Shown piece after piece: positions 55,232 to 64,000 of a DNA stretch of 64,000 nucleotides. The notes beneath the pieces were generated by a model, which saw only the letters and a program-made list of their open reading frames with translations, was not told the DNA's origin and ran no database searches. This DNA comes from Xanthostigma xanthostigma (Eukaryota; Arthropoda; Insecta; Raphidioptera; Raphidiidae): contig OY754473.1 of the NCBI GenBank assembly GCA_963575645.1, forward strand, positions 1,984,001 to 2,048,000, read 5' to 3'. Made by a program: the position numbers and the translations under genes. How positions within the stretch are numbered: position 1 is the stretch's first letter; the number at the start of each line of letters is the position of its first letter.

Positions 55232-55382
55232 CTGAAAAGAAATCGTGTATTAGAAACAGAAGTAGAACCGATATAATTGTAAAAAAAAATAATAATAATG
55301 GCACCAGTCGCCGGGACCAAGCCTACGACTGCCGGTCTACTTCCTCGCCACCTTAGCTTAATGTTCTACAGCCGGTTTTTAT

Positions 55383-55822
55383 TAGCTATATGTTCCAACC
55401 TCTCAGCGAACAGTAATATTATCTAGATGAGTTTAGTTACAGTTAGTAATTATAATAATATTTTACAGTGTAGCTACTGTTTGCTACAATTGTTAAGAAA
55501 CACCCATTGTTACAACGCTATCAACATAACAAAAAATAAACAAACAATAAACTAATTTTTCTATGTTGATAGCGTTGTAACAATGGGTGTTTCTTAACAA
55601 TTGTAGCAAACAGTAGCTACTCTGTAAAAGTAATATTATCGTTCCAGTCATACGCAGTAGCTGAAACGAAACTGATGTATATCAGTTTTGTGCGCATGCG
55701 TCGACTTTGCACTGTTTTGTGGCTCCTAGTACCGTTCTAATCTCGGTTGGAACACGTTTTAGCTATTGCGCATGACTGTGATGATAATATTACTGTTCGC
55801 AGAGAGGTCGGAACAGAGCTAT
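55383..55822. mobile_element. Inverted-repeat element with GTTCCAACCTCTC ends, hairpin inside
   Basis: GTTCCAACCTCTCAGCGAAC at the left is mirrored by GTTCGCAGAGAGGTCGGAAC at the right, with AGTAATATTATC / GATAATATTACT inside. A second hairpin (about 55460-55640, arms with CTACTGTTTGCTACAATTG) is nested. The family recurs in fragments at 1.1, 5.1, 33.1 and 34.3 kb. Confidence 0.75.
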
Positions 55823-55884
55823 TGTATACGATATACACGTTTTGTTACATTTTTAATCTCATGAATCGATTTTAGCTCACCGTG

Positions 55885-56480
55885 CCAAAAGAAGTTTTAC
55901 CATTGATTAAGGTATTATAGGAAGATAAAGATCCCAGTGAATCAAAATGAGGCCACTTTTGACGAGCGTCAATAGATGGCGTGGCAGAACCAATCTATTG
56001 ACAACATAGAGATATTAGACTAGAGTACGCGAGTGAGCCGTAAAAGTGTCTGCAATTCAGAGAGACAAAAGTTCCTTATCTCTACGGTAACTAATAATAC
56101 AAAACAATGCTGATTTGAGTAAACATATATCTAGTTTTCTGGACCCGCTGCAGCGTTCTCTCTCTCTCAACTGAGGACACTTTCAATTATGGCAAGCATA
56201 CGAACTAGCGAACTCTAGTTACTTATATCTCTGTGATTGACAAGCATCTTAAACTATATTGTTTTAATCTGTGAATATAGAATATGAAGAGTTTCCAGAG
56301 TGAATTGTGCTGGCAACTGTTTGGCCATCTAGTGACTGGCATCATAACTATATTTGTCCTTCAAAGGTCAACTAACGTCTTGTGCGACGCCATCTATTGA
56401 CGCACATCAAATGTGGTCTCATTTTGGTTCACTGCGATCTGTATCTCTTCCTATAATACCTTAATCAATGGTTTTACGTC
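55885..56480. repeat. Inverted repeat, arms about 100 bp
   Basis: TTTACCATTGATTAAGGTAT and its reverse complement ATACCTTAATCAATGG bound the segment; GCCATCTATTGACGC / GCGTCAATAGATGGC mark the inner arm ends. Probably a miniature transposon. Confidence 0.65.
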
Positions 56481-56540
56481 AAAAATCCATACACATATGT
56501 TTAATAGATTGCGGATACACTAGCGCCTCCTGTCCCTTTT

Positions 56541-57010
56541 AGAAGCCATTTTGTATGTGGAAAACGCCGTAAAAAGCGCGCGAGATTCAAAAATATTATT
56601 TATTCTATAATATGATTTTATTGAGAAAAACAACAAAACTCACAGTAAACAGTGATATTTCGCTCCAAAACCTATTTTTATACTGAAACGTTTTAAAAAT
56701 TGCAAAATTGAGCATAAATATAATATAAAAGCTTAGAACATTTAAATTGTCAAGTTGGCATCAAGGTTGACAAGCATATACAATACTTGATGCCAAATTG
56801 ACAATGTAAAATGTTCTAAGCTTTTACATTATATTTATGCTCAATTTTGTAATTTTTGAAACGTTTCAATATAAAAATAGGTTTTGGAGTGAAATATTAC
56901 TGTTTACTGTGAGTTTTTCGTTTTTCTCAATAAAATCATATTATAAAATAATTAATATTTTTGAATCTCGCGCGCTTTTTACGGCGTTTTCCACATACAA
57001 AATGGCTTCT
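56541..57010. repeat. 470-bp palindrome near Graf exon 6
   Basis: AGAAGCCATTTTGTATGTGG and its reverse complement at 57010 bound arms of about 215 bp with few mismatches. The centre is near 56775 (CATCAAGGTTGACAAGC / CTTGATGCC). It starts about 100 bp from exon 6. Confidence 0.8.
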
Positions 57011-57111
57011 AATTGGAACCATTTCGCACAATGCTCAAGGATAGGCATCCGCTATCTATTAATATTATATATCTATACAAAAATCCAATCGGAATAGAAA
57101 AAATAACTTAC

Positions 57112-57217
57112 TTTTTTAAATGCTTTATAAGAATGTCCAGCATTTCCAAGTTTTGTTGAGGTAATCTATGTACTAATGTGTGAACGTCGTTCAGTCTCAT
57201 GTGCCTAGTTTCTTGTT
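57112..57217 (-). CDS. Graf: Graf exon 6: middle of RhoGAP domain
   Basis: 106-bp exon between TTTTAATTTCAG and GTAAGT. It needs one base from exon 5 to complete its first Lys codon and gives two bases to exon 7. It encodes KQETRHMRLNDVHTLVHRLP and QQNLEMLDILIKHLK, the helix between the arginine-finger half and the Asn loop. VHTLVHRLP is strongly conserved across GRAF proteins. Confidence 0.92.
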
Positions 57218-58774
57218 CTGAAATTAAAAGAAAATTGCGATGACAATGGGTACACAAGAAAAAGTGGGTATGGCCGGAGAAGAGAGACTGTATAGAAGTT
57301 TATTTCTAATGGAACCGGTGTCGCCGAAAATTTTAGTTTGTCTTGTTTCTGTTAGAATTAGATGACAGGACGATCGAGGTTTAGTGTCTGTCGCCACCTG
57401 GCGTTGCGGTTCCGAAGCTTGAGTGCGCCGCATCGTCATCTTGACAATCGGGGTGGGAATTGCGCTTCGGTGTGATCGCCAAATATAACACAGGATTGAA
57501 CTTCTATAATTTGAGTTAAACTGAATTCGACGGGTAGCCGAACAATATCGGGTACAACGGGTAGGTAGGGACAGATTGGAGATTATAGACGCTAAATAGC
57601 TGAGGTCATCAGCATCTATTCGGGTAGGATGAGTCATATATCAAACACTACTTCGCCGGATATCAAAATAACTTAATTTGATTAAAAAAATTCCAGCCAA
57701 TTGGGCGACGGGACCATTCCAACTTCAAAAATGCTGACATATTGATTATAATAAAGAAAATAAAGTTTCTGATATCGCGTGAGGTGACGCGGGTAATGGC
57801 TAGTATTCAATATATTACCTACATAGTATGTTCCACGTCATATGAAAATTAATCAAAGCGTGCCTAACTAGTTTATTTCTGACAAATCCATAAAACAAAA
57901 GAGCGGATGATTTTTTTTTATTTTCAAAATATTTCCGAAACTATAAAGTTTAGAAAAACATTTTTTTAACAAAACTTTCTTGAAAAAATAAATAAAATAA
58001 TAAGCCGTTATGAAAAGTATACCATTATTATATAAAAAACACCGTTATAGCAAATATCTCTTCTGCGCATGCGCCTATTTTCCCCAACAAGAATAGGGCT
58101 CTTCATATTTGCATACCAAACATCCTCCCGAAATTTAGTTTCAATCCGCTCATCCGTTTGACCTGTATCGTGTTCACAGACAAACAGACGCACAGAGTTT
58201 TTCCAAAAATATGTTTTTTGGATTCAGGGGACCTCAAAACGGAAAGATATTGTAAAATTTTTAAAAAGTGATTTTTGACCTAAACTAGTACCATTCCCCA
58301 CTTGTGGGTTGGAATGGTAAAAGTACAAATTTGTTTTTTCTTATAATACACAAGTAGGTATCGCTACATTTGACGCAACACCAAGCAGGGGATACTTTCT
58401 TTATATATAAGTTATGTGTAGAAATATCGATACATCGGCAGTTACCGTTCTGTCACTATGCTAACTAATAAGTTGTAGGTATTTAATAGTCATTTGTTTA
58501 CACTGGCTTGTGCTTGATTAAATACATCGGTACGCTTATCGAAAAATAAAAGCAAAAAGACGCATAAATTTGATAAAATGAATTGGACAAAAAACGCGCG
58601 TAGAGGTCTTTAAATTTTAATGAAATTATGTTTCCGATGAACCTTTATTTATACAAATATTTGAAACGTCATCCTTTTGTTACTTTGATTTATATTTTTA
58701 TATAACTTTTGTAAATATATGGTCTGAAAAAAATTGGTCGACAATTTTCTTTATTTATACAGTTTGACACTTAC
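57218..58774. other. Graf intron 5
   Basis: Nothing coding recognised. The end at 58650-58757 carries a fragment of the GGTCGACAATT repeat family (also at 46.3 kb), stopping about 18 bp from the exon 5 donor. Confidence 0.5.
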
Positions 58775-59102
58775 TTGCTGCGGCTATAAATCCGTTATGA
58801 TATCGATACGTCATTAGTGGTTCCGGTAAGTTCCGTAAGTATGTCTTGAGTGCACTAGTAATCGTCTTGCTCTCCCATTCGAGTCTATCATCTAGCGTAG
58901 ACAGTTTGTCCGCTTTCCTCTTGTCAAGTCCCATCGACAATAGTTTGGTTACTTTCGACGACACGCCGACCACCCTGTATAAGCCTTGCTCCTCGAGGCC
59001 TCTATTTTCGAGCACCTCGATGCATCGTTTAACAAAGTTGAATCCGACTTCGTCCAACGTACGCTCCTCTGGCTTCACTATCTTGCCTTGTGCCGCGTAT
59101 AT
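58775..59102 (-). CDS. Graf: Graf exon 5: N-terminal half of RhoGAP domain
   Basis: Phase-0 start after TTCATTCGCAG, phase-1 end before GTAAGTG. Encodes IYAAQGKIVKPEERTLDEVG, FVKRCIEVLENRGLEEQGLY, RVVG and KTITSALKTYLRNLPEPLM. The Arg of GLYRVVG is the arginine finger that stimulates GTP hydrolysis on Rho-type GTPases, and the KTYLRNLPEPL block is the conserved GTPase-contact motif, so the domain should be catalytically competent. In GRAF proteins this activity acts on RhoA/Cdc42 at membranes. Confidence 0.95.
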
Positions 59103-59395
59103 CTGCGAATGAAACAATTTTGAGATATTACTCACTTATTTATCGATGTATCGATACTTCAAAACAGTTATTTCTATCAATACAGTGATATCGGTACATC
59201 AATCAACATACGCGTAAAAACGGATTTCGGCTATTTACGGTTTGTGCCGCGTATATCTGCGAATGAAACAACAACTTTTTGAGATATTGATCACTTACTT
59301 ATCGATGTATCGATACTTCAAAACAGTTATTTCTATCAATACAGTGATATCAATCAACGTACGCGTAAAAACGGATTTCGGCTATTTACGGTAAC
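59089..59395. repeat. 154-bp tandem duplication across the exon 5 acceptor
   Basis: The segment beginning TGTGCCGCGTATATCTGCGA and running to GATTTCGGCTATTTACGG occurs twice in tandem (TGCCGC at 59091 and 59245). The copy carries a second splice acceptor and the first dozen exon bases. Differences include small indels. Confidence 0.85.
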
Positions 59396-59502
59396 AAATA
59401 ATACATCGATAATACTGCATTGATAAGATCGATGTATCGATAATATCAAAATATTTGTCGATACATCAATACTGACGCTACCGATCAAAACATTTGACTC
59501 AC

Positions 59503-59685
59503 TGGTTCTTTGCCGTCCATGACATCCATCCATACTTTGTGATCTTCTTCCGATAGCGCCTGCAAAGTGTATACCATTCCCGGTTTGTTCGCCGGCACTA
59601 TGTCGAAACAAAATCTCTTCTCTATACTCTCTGACATTCGTCTCGTACACGATGACAGCACCATTACTGTAGGAGGTGGCGCCAC
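59503..59685 (-). CDS. Graf: Graf exon 4: C-terminal part of PH domain
   Basis: 183 bp, phase 0 at both ends. Encodes VAPPPTVMVLSSCTRRMSES, IEKRFCFDIVPANKPGMVYT and LQALSEEDHKVWMDVMDGKE. The final Trp-containing helix (EEDHKVWMDVM) is the hallmark C-terminal helix of PH domains. PH domains in this family bind phosphoinositides and help place the protein on membranes. Confidence 0.94.
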
Positions 59686-59802
59686 CTAAAAACATCAGTT
59701 TGTTTAAAAATCAAAGACTTAACTGCTCGATATTGTAAGCAGGGTTTTAACTAGGCACGGGCACAACTTTTTGGGAAACAATAATAGTGCAAAATTACTC
59801 AC

Positions 59803-59900
59803 CGCTTTGGAATTAATAGGATTGAAAGGAATCATTGTGAATTCTTTGGAAGTTTTATTATATGTACAATATTGCTTTGTCCACGTTGTGCCAAACGCCT
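59803..59900 (-). CDS. Graf: Graf exon 3: N-terminal part of PH domain
   Basis: 98 bp, two bases completing a Lys codon, then AFGTTWTKQYCTYNKTSKEF and TMIPFNPINSKA. FGTTW.KQYCTY matches the first PH strands of GRAF. Acceptor after a T-rich tract with CAG; donor GTGAGT. Confidence 0.93.
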
Positions 59901-60092
59901 CTGAAAAAAAAAGCAAAACAGAAAATTAGGACTGGCCACATAGATGAGTTCTGATTTTGTCACAAGGGGGTACGTGCAAAAAATATAGTCAGTGCTGGAT
60001 TAACCTATAAGCACAATAAGGGCATCACGCCTCAGGGGCCACCAAATATCAGATCTCAGAAATGAAAAGTACCTCACCAGACCATGTCAACA

Positions 60093-60543
60093 ATTAGGCT
60101 TTTGAAAAAAAAATAATTATCGATTTTTTTATTGTATTTTAAAACTTTATTATAAATAATATTGATAATCGATGCGAAAAACTTTCAAAAAACTTTTTTT
60201 AAATTAATTATAAGCAATTTAAAATTGATAAAATATTAAAAAAAATCACGTGACTGCAAACGCACTAAAATTGTTTTTGACAGTTGTGACGTCATAATGG
60301 TAAAATGTATATACGCAGTATACTATCAATGGCTTCTACATGTGTATTGACTAAAACATTATGACGTCACATTATGTTCGGGAAAAGTCGGCGCGTTCTC
60401 GGAACTGGGTACAAAAATTTATTTTTAATTTGATATAACTTTTGAATTATAATGAAAATAAAAAAAAGAAAAATAGTTTTGTCATAAAACTTATATACGA
60501 TCTTTCCATTTATGACAAAAAAAATTTCATTCAAAAGCCCAAT
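60093..60543. mobile_element. Intact copy of the element that hosts BEL (empty site)
   Basis: Reverse complement of 46513-46897 joined to 51241-51305. At the BEL target the sequence reads through with a single copy of the pentamer (ATATT on this strand, 60159-60163). Ends ATTAGGCTTTTGAA and TTCAAAAGCCCAAT. Confidence 0.85.
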
Positions 60544-60555
60544 TATTTGTTTTTA

Positions 60556-60881
60556 AAGTGAAACTTTTATTCTATCGCCCCGAATTTTTCTGGCCGTCTG
60601 TTGCATGTCGCATTACAGGCGGCCGCGGAGTAGGGGTAAAGTGAAAGGCGTTCGGAGTAGGCGCTCGGTAGAGCAGCCAAGGCCAATATGGCGGCGCCCG
60701 TGGTTAGCATCAGCTGACCGTGTAGTATGTATAACACATAGTCAGTCTGTCATGCGGGCAAGTGCTGTACAGCGTTTACATGTTTTTATTCGTGTATTCA
60801 TGTGAATATTGTTGTTTATAATTAATCGTGATGGATAAGTGTCTACAATCCAACGCCTACAATCCAATAAAAGTTTCACTT
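60556..60881. mobile_element. 326-bp inverted-repeat element, GC-richer interior
   Basis: AAGTGAAACTTTTATT and AATAAAAGTTTCACTT are perfect inverted ends. The interior (60590-60780) is unusually GC-rich for this window, with GGCGGCCGCGG and ATGGCGGCGCCCG. The 66-codon frame has no recognised domain. Confidence 0.65.
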
Positions 60882-61833
60882 GCGTCGTGGTTTCTTAAAA
60901 CCACACAACTGTTTTTCTTTTTGTCATGTTCTTTCTCAAAAATTTGATCTACTGATATAGAACTGTCTTAGGAAGTAGAGAAGTTAAAAATAATAATTTA
61001 TTTTTGAAAATGTTTTGTAACTTTTTTTCAATTAACTGTATTAAAAATGCGTAAGGGCCGATTTTATAGACAGTCAAATTATTATCAATGAGAGCATTGT
61101 TTGTAAAATTCAACTTTTTTCCCTAAAATTCCATGCTTTTTAACTTTTTCTATCAGTTTTAAGCTTATGATATTTACAATTTGAAAAAAAAAATTATACA
61201 CTTAACATGATAATATTAGAATTAGACTGCTGTTAGAGATGAGGGCCCACAGACAAGAAATGCTTAGGGCCTCAAGGAGTCTTAATCCGGAACTGAATAT
61301 AGTATGTCTCGGATGTAATGATATAACTCGTTGCTGTTAAAACTCGCAGGCGCTCGTTTTCACATAATGTCACACCTCGCCGATAATATGTTTCATTACA
61401 TCCTAGATAAGTTAAATATTATTTTATATTTGTGCGTCATTTACAAGGGCGTAGATATTTTTTTCTGAGGGGGCGTAAAGCAAAAAAATCAACATTTTTT
61501 TAAGTTTTATAACTTGAAAATTTTTCCGTGTGCGCATTTGGAGAGCAAAAAAAAAACAAGGTCCTTTGATTTCCGCAACAAAAAAAAAGGTCTTTTTCGT
61601 TTGTTGTGGCTGGGTGCCTGAGGGCGGTAATTACCCCCCCCCCATTATTAATAAAATATTGTGCTAACAGATGTCACTTATAGTTCTATAGATGTTATAG
61701 ATTCTACAGATCTATAGAAGCGCTTTTAAAAAAGATATTTAGTATAAGTTCATACCACACCTACAGAAATCACATTTTATTTTTTTTTTTTTTGGTACGT
61801 TTTCGTTTGTTTAATAAAATTAACAGCACTCAC

Positions 61834-61960
61834 TTTTTTCCATGAGAAAAAGATATCCCTCTTTTATTTTTCCGTCATCTGCTTTCTGTTGCCGCTGCTC
61901 TAGCATCTTTTTCTTTAACGATTGTGTTTTATTTCTTGTCTCTACGAAGTTTTCTCTAGT
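61834..61960 (-). CDS. Graf: Graf exon 2: BAR-PH junction
   Basis: 127 bp, phase 0 start after TTATTTTCAG, phase 1 end before GTGAGT. Encodes TRENFVETRNKTQSLKKKML, EQRQQKADDGKIKEGYLFLM and EK: the end of the last BAR helix, a charged hinge and the first PH strand (KEGYLFLMEK). Confidence 0.93.
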
Positions 61961-62343
61961 CTGAAAATAACAAAACAAAATATTTTCATTGGATATTTTG
62001 TAACAAGATATTAAACTGACTAAAAAATAATCACAGAATACTAAAAAATCACAGAATAATAAAAATTCACAGAATAATAATGAACACTTAGGTACCACAG
62101 ACTTTTTTGTCGACGCAAATTTCGCTAACCATTAGGAGATGATTAAATCATCATTTAATAATGCTAACATGATTAGCGAAACTAGCGCCGAGAAAAAGTG
62201 TTAGCGTTTTGTGATTACTTTTTGAAATAAAACTACTTATGCGACACCTCGACGATTTGGAGAGTAAAATGTTCAGTCCATGGGTATAGGTCAATGGTTT
62301 CTCCTTGGTCGGGTAATAACAAAGAATTAAAAGTCAAGATTTA

Positions 62344-62577
62344 GGGGACAGCGTGGTGTAATGGTCAGCGTGCTGGCCTTTGGATCGCACTGTCGTGGGT
62401 TCGAATCCCACCTCTGCTCATGGATATTTTGTGTTTGTCGTTTAGACCCAGCTTTGATATTTAAATTTACTGGCCAGATACTAAGAGGTAGTGCCACCCC
62501 CAAGTGATATTCTCTTGTATATGTGCATATGCTATATATACAATTGGATATACCTTTAAAAAAAAAAAAAAAAAAAA
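62344..62577 (+). mobile_element. tRNA-derived SINE in Graf intron 1
   Basis: A tRNA-like head with A box (GTGGTGTAATGG) and B box GGTTCGAATCC (62398-62408), a short body, and a poly-A tail of about 20. Target duplication AAGATTTA at both ends (62336-62343, 62578-62585). The anticodon region (CTTTGGA) suggests a tRNA-Gln-like source, tentatively. It lies only 14 bp from the exon 1 donor. Confidence 0.85.
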
Positions 62578-62599
62578 AAGATTTAATTTTTCACGTTAC

Positions 62600-62815
62600 C
62601 TTTTGTATTTTCAGTTGAAGTTCATTCATAAACGGCCTGAAGTCTGTGGCAACTTCGTGTCCTTGGTGATAGAACGTCAGCCATCCAAACATAAACCCTA
62701 ACAGCGTCTCGACGAATTCAAACTTTTTCCTCTCCTGCACCTCCTGCAGTAGGAACACGTAATCCAGACTGGCCTGGCAGAAATGCCTTTTGGCCATGTC
62801 CAAGGATGCATCCGC
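62600..62815 (-). CDS. Graf: Graf: GRAF-family RhoGAP, partial; BAR domain exon
   Basis: First visible exon of a minus-strand gene whose nine exons here (62815 down to 44347) join in consistent phase to 638 codons. This exon (72 codons) encodes ADASLDMAKRHFCQASLDYV, FLLQEVQERKKFEFVETLLG and TFYHQGHEVA...LQLKIQK, matching the later helices of the membrane-curving BAR domain of GRAF/oligophrenin proteins. Downstream exons add PH, RhoGAP and a Gly/Ser/Pro tail, the family's standard order. The family couples membrane shape to Rho/Cdc42 inactivation in endocytosis and the cytoskeleton. The N-terminal part, about 170-190 residues in relatives, must lie beyond 64000. The usual C-terminal SH3 was not found. 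The gene name follows the Drosophila homologue. Confidence 0.94.
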
Positions 62816-64000
62816 CTGGAATGGGAAATCAAAAGACGTTAGTTACATAAACTCCAAACATGTTTAAACTTCTATATGGCTCATTCAGTTTCGAAAATGT
62901 TACCTAAACTGGCTATCAAACATTTTGACGTGATAACGTCTTATAAATTGATGAATCACCAATCTTATAAATTGATAAAACACCGGCTGCATGTACGAAA
63001 AAGTGTAACGTTCCTAACGGTCGTAACGTTCCGCCTGACCCTGTGCGTGCTTTTCTCGAAAACGGCCCTAACGATTTGGATGAAATTTACTGAAAAGGGA
63101 TTTTGGGGGGCAAAAAATCGTTTTAGCTAGGTCTCATCTCTCGAAAAAATCGTTTTCTTACAAATTTTATCATTATAAAAATCAATTTTTTGACGTATGA
63201 AAATACTTAAATATTGTAAGTAGGTTTTGGAATTTTATATAAACAGTGAAACAATTGTTTTATAAATATTATGACAGCTAATCTTTGAGACTTAAAATAA
63301 ATACGAAAGAAAGAAAGTTAAAAAAACAATTATATTATATGGTGAGTAATTTAAATAAATAAAATTAACCTAAATTTGAAGCGAAAGATGCAATATCATA
63401 GATTCGAATTATTATAATTATTATATAAATTTAGGTTATGTATTACGGAATACGTTATCACGTAAAACTATCGTCCGTAAACCGACTTTACAGACAACCA
63501 ATTTTTTTTTAATGGCGGATTTACATAATTCACAAATATAGGCTTCAAAACGAAGAATATTTGAAACAATTTGCAACAATTTTTTATTCAGATATACCCA
63601 ACCAATACCAAATACCAATAGATACACAAACCACCGAGTTCGCAGCCCTGGTTAGTGGAAAGAGTGTGAAATATATTTTCCGAAATTTCGCTCCCTTCTC
63701 ACTCATTCAAAGTGTGGGCAGAGGCCTATTATGAGATTTGGACAGAATAATGTTTATGCAGTCTAAAAAGAAATATTTTTGAAAATCCTCGAATTATACA
63801 TACGAAAAACGAGTTGGCTACGAACTTTTACGAGTCAAATTGAGTTGTCACAACTTCGAAATTCGTTTGGATTTATTTTAAACAGCTATTAAAATTACTT
63901 ACGCATGATTTTTAAATTCAAATTTCAAGCTCATTTAATAGTAATTATTTTTATAAAGCACATTTTTTAAAATTTTATTCGACACCTTTGTCCTCTTTAT
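62816..64000 (-). other. Upstream Graf intron, with one repeat
   Basis: No further BAR exon recognised up to the edge. It contains the GACGTGATAACGTC-family element 62922-63511. Confidence 0.5.
62922..63511. mobile_element. Long copy of the GACGTGATAACGTC repeat family
   Basis: Starts TTTTGACGTGATAACGTCTT and ends CTTTACAGACAACCAATTTT; the first 130 and last 90 bases match 14341-14998 closely, the interior differs. It lies about 105 bp upstream of the BAR exon in gene orientation. Confidence 0.65.

Larger units (their letters stand above)
59990..61295. mobile_element. hAT element, about 1.3 kb, with nested insertions
   Basis: Ends CAGTGCTGGATTAA and TTAATCCGGAACTG are inverted hAT-type termini. 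The 8-bp duplication AATATAGT is exact (59982-59989, 61296-61303). Two smaller elements (60093-60543, 60556-60881) are inserted; what remains has no transposase. Confidence 0.85.

Overview
This is insect nuclear DNA: AT-rich, intron-containing and packed with transposable elements. The strongest taxonomic clue is a cluster of ZAD-C2H2 zinc-finger genes, because the ZAD domain is essentially an arthropod invention. The insect order cannot be fixed from the sequence alone.

Left third (1-22.8 kb, + strand): a tandem array of related ZAD zinc-finger genes at every stage of birth and decay. Each unit has a 150-bp first exon carrying the first half of the ZAD, one intron, and a long second exon with the second half of the ZAD, an acidic linker with repeated IKDEP motifs, and a C-terminal block of C2H2 fingers. 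Two members look usable: gene C (6310-6459 + 6834-9485) and gene D (13104-13253 + 15466-17052). Gene B (1460-4081) has a mutated splice donor and a broken ZAD but eight intact fingers. Gene E (about 19020-22730) has lost half of its ZAD and is split by transposons. Units at 25-760 and 4288-4896 are pseudogene fragments.

Middle (22.8-44.3 kb): no convincing host gene. It holds several inverted-repeat DNA transposons (hAT and mariner-type miniature elements with visible target-site duplications), a 459-bp tandem repeat, two near-identical copies of a 0.95-kb repeat, tRNA-derived fragments and long palindromes.

Right third (44.3-62.8 kb, - strand): the 3' part of a GRAF-type RhoGAP gene (Drosophila Graf / vertebrate ARHGAP26 family). 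Nine exons keep phase throughout and encode the end of the BAR domain, a PH domain, a RhoGAP domain and a Gly/Ser/Pro-rich tail. The N-terminal BAR exons lie beyond the right edge. No SH3 exon was found. The introns are full of transposons, including a very young BEL/Pao LTR element (46898-51235) with an intact 1174-codon ORF from which the reverse-transcriptase core is missing. It sits inside a miniature element that sits inside another repeat, and an empty copy of its insertion site is present at 60.1 kb.

No clearly new multi-gene system is visible. The most notable items are the decay series of the ZAD zinc-finger array with its conserved SUMO/synergy-type motif, the RT-less but ORF-preserving BEL element with its internal empty-site control, and transposon and duplication events touching Graf splice sites.
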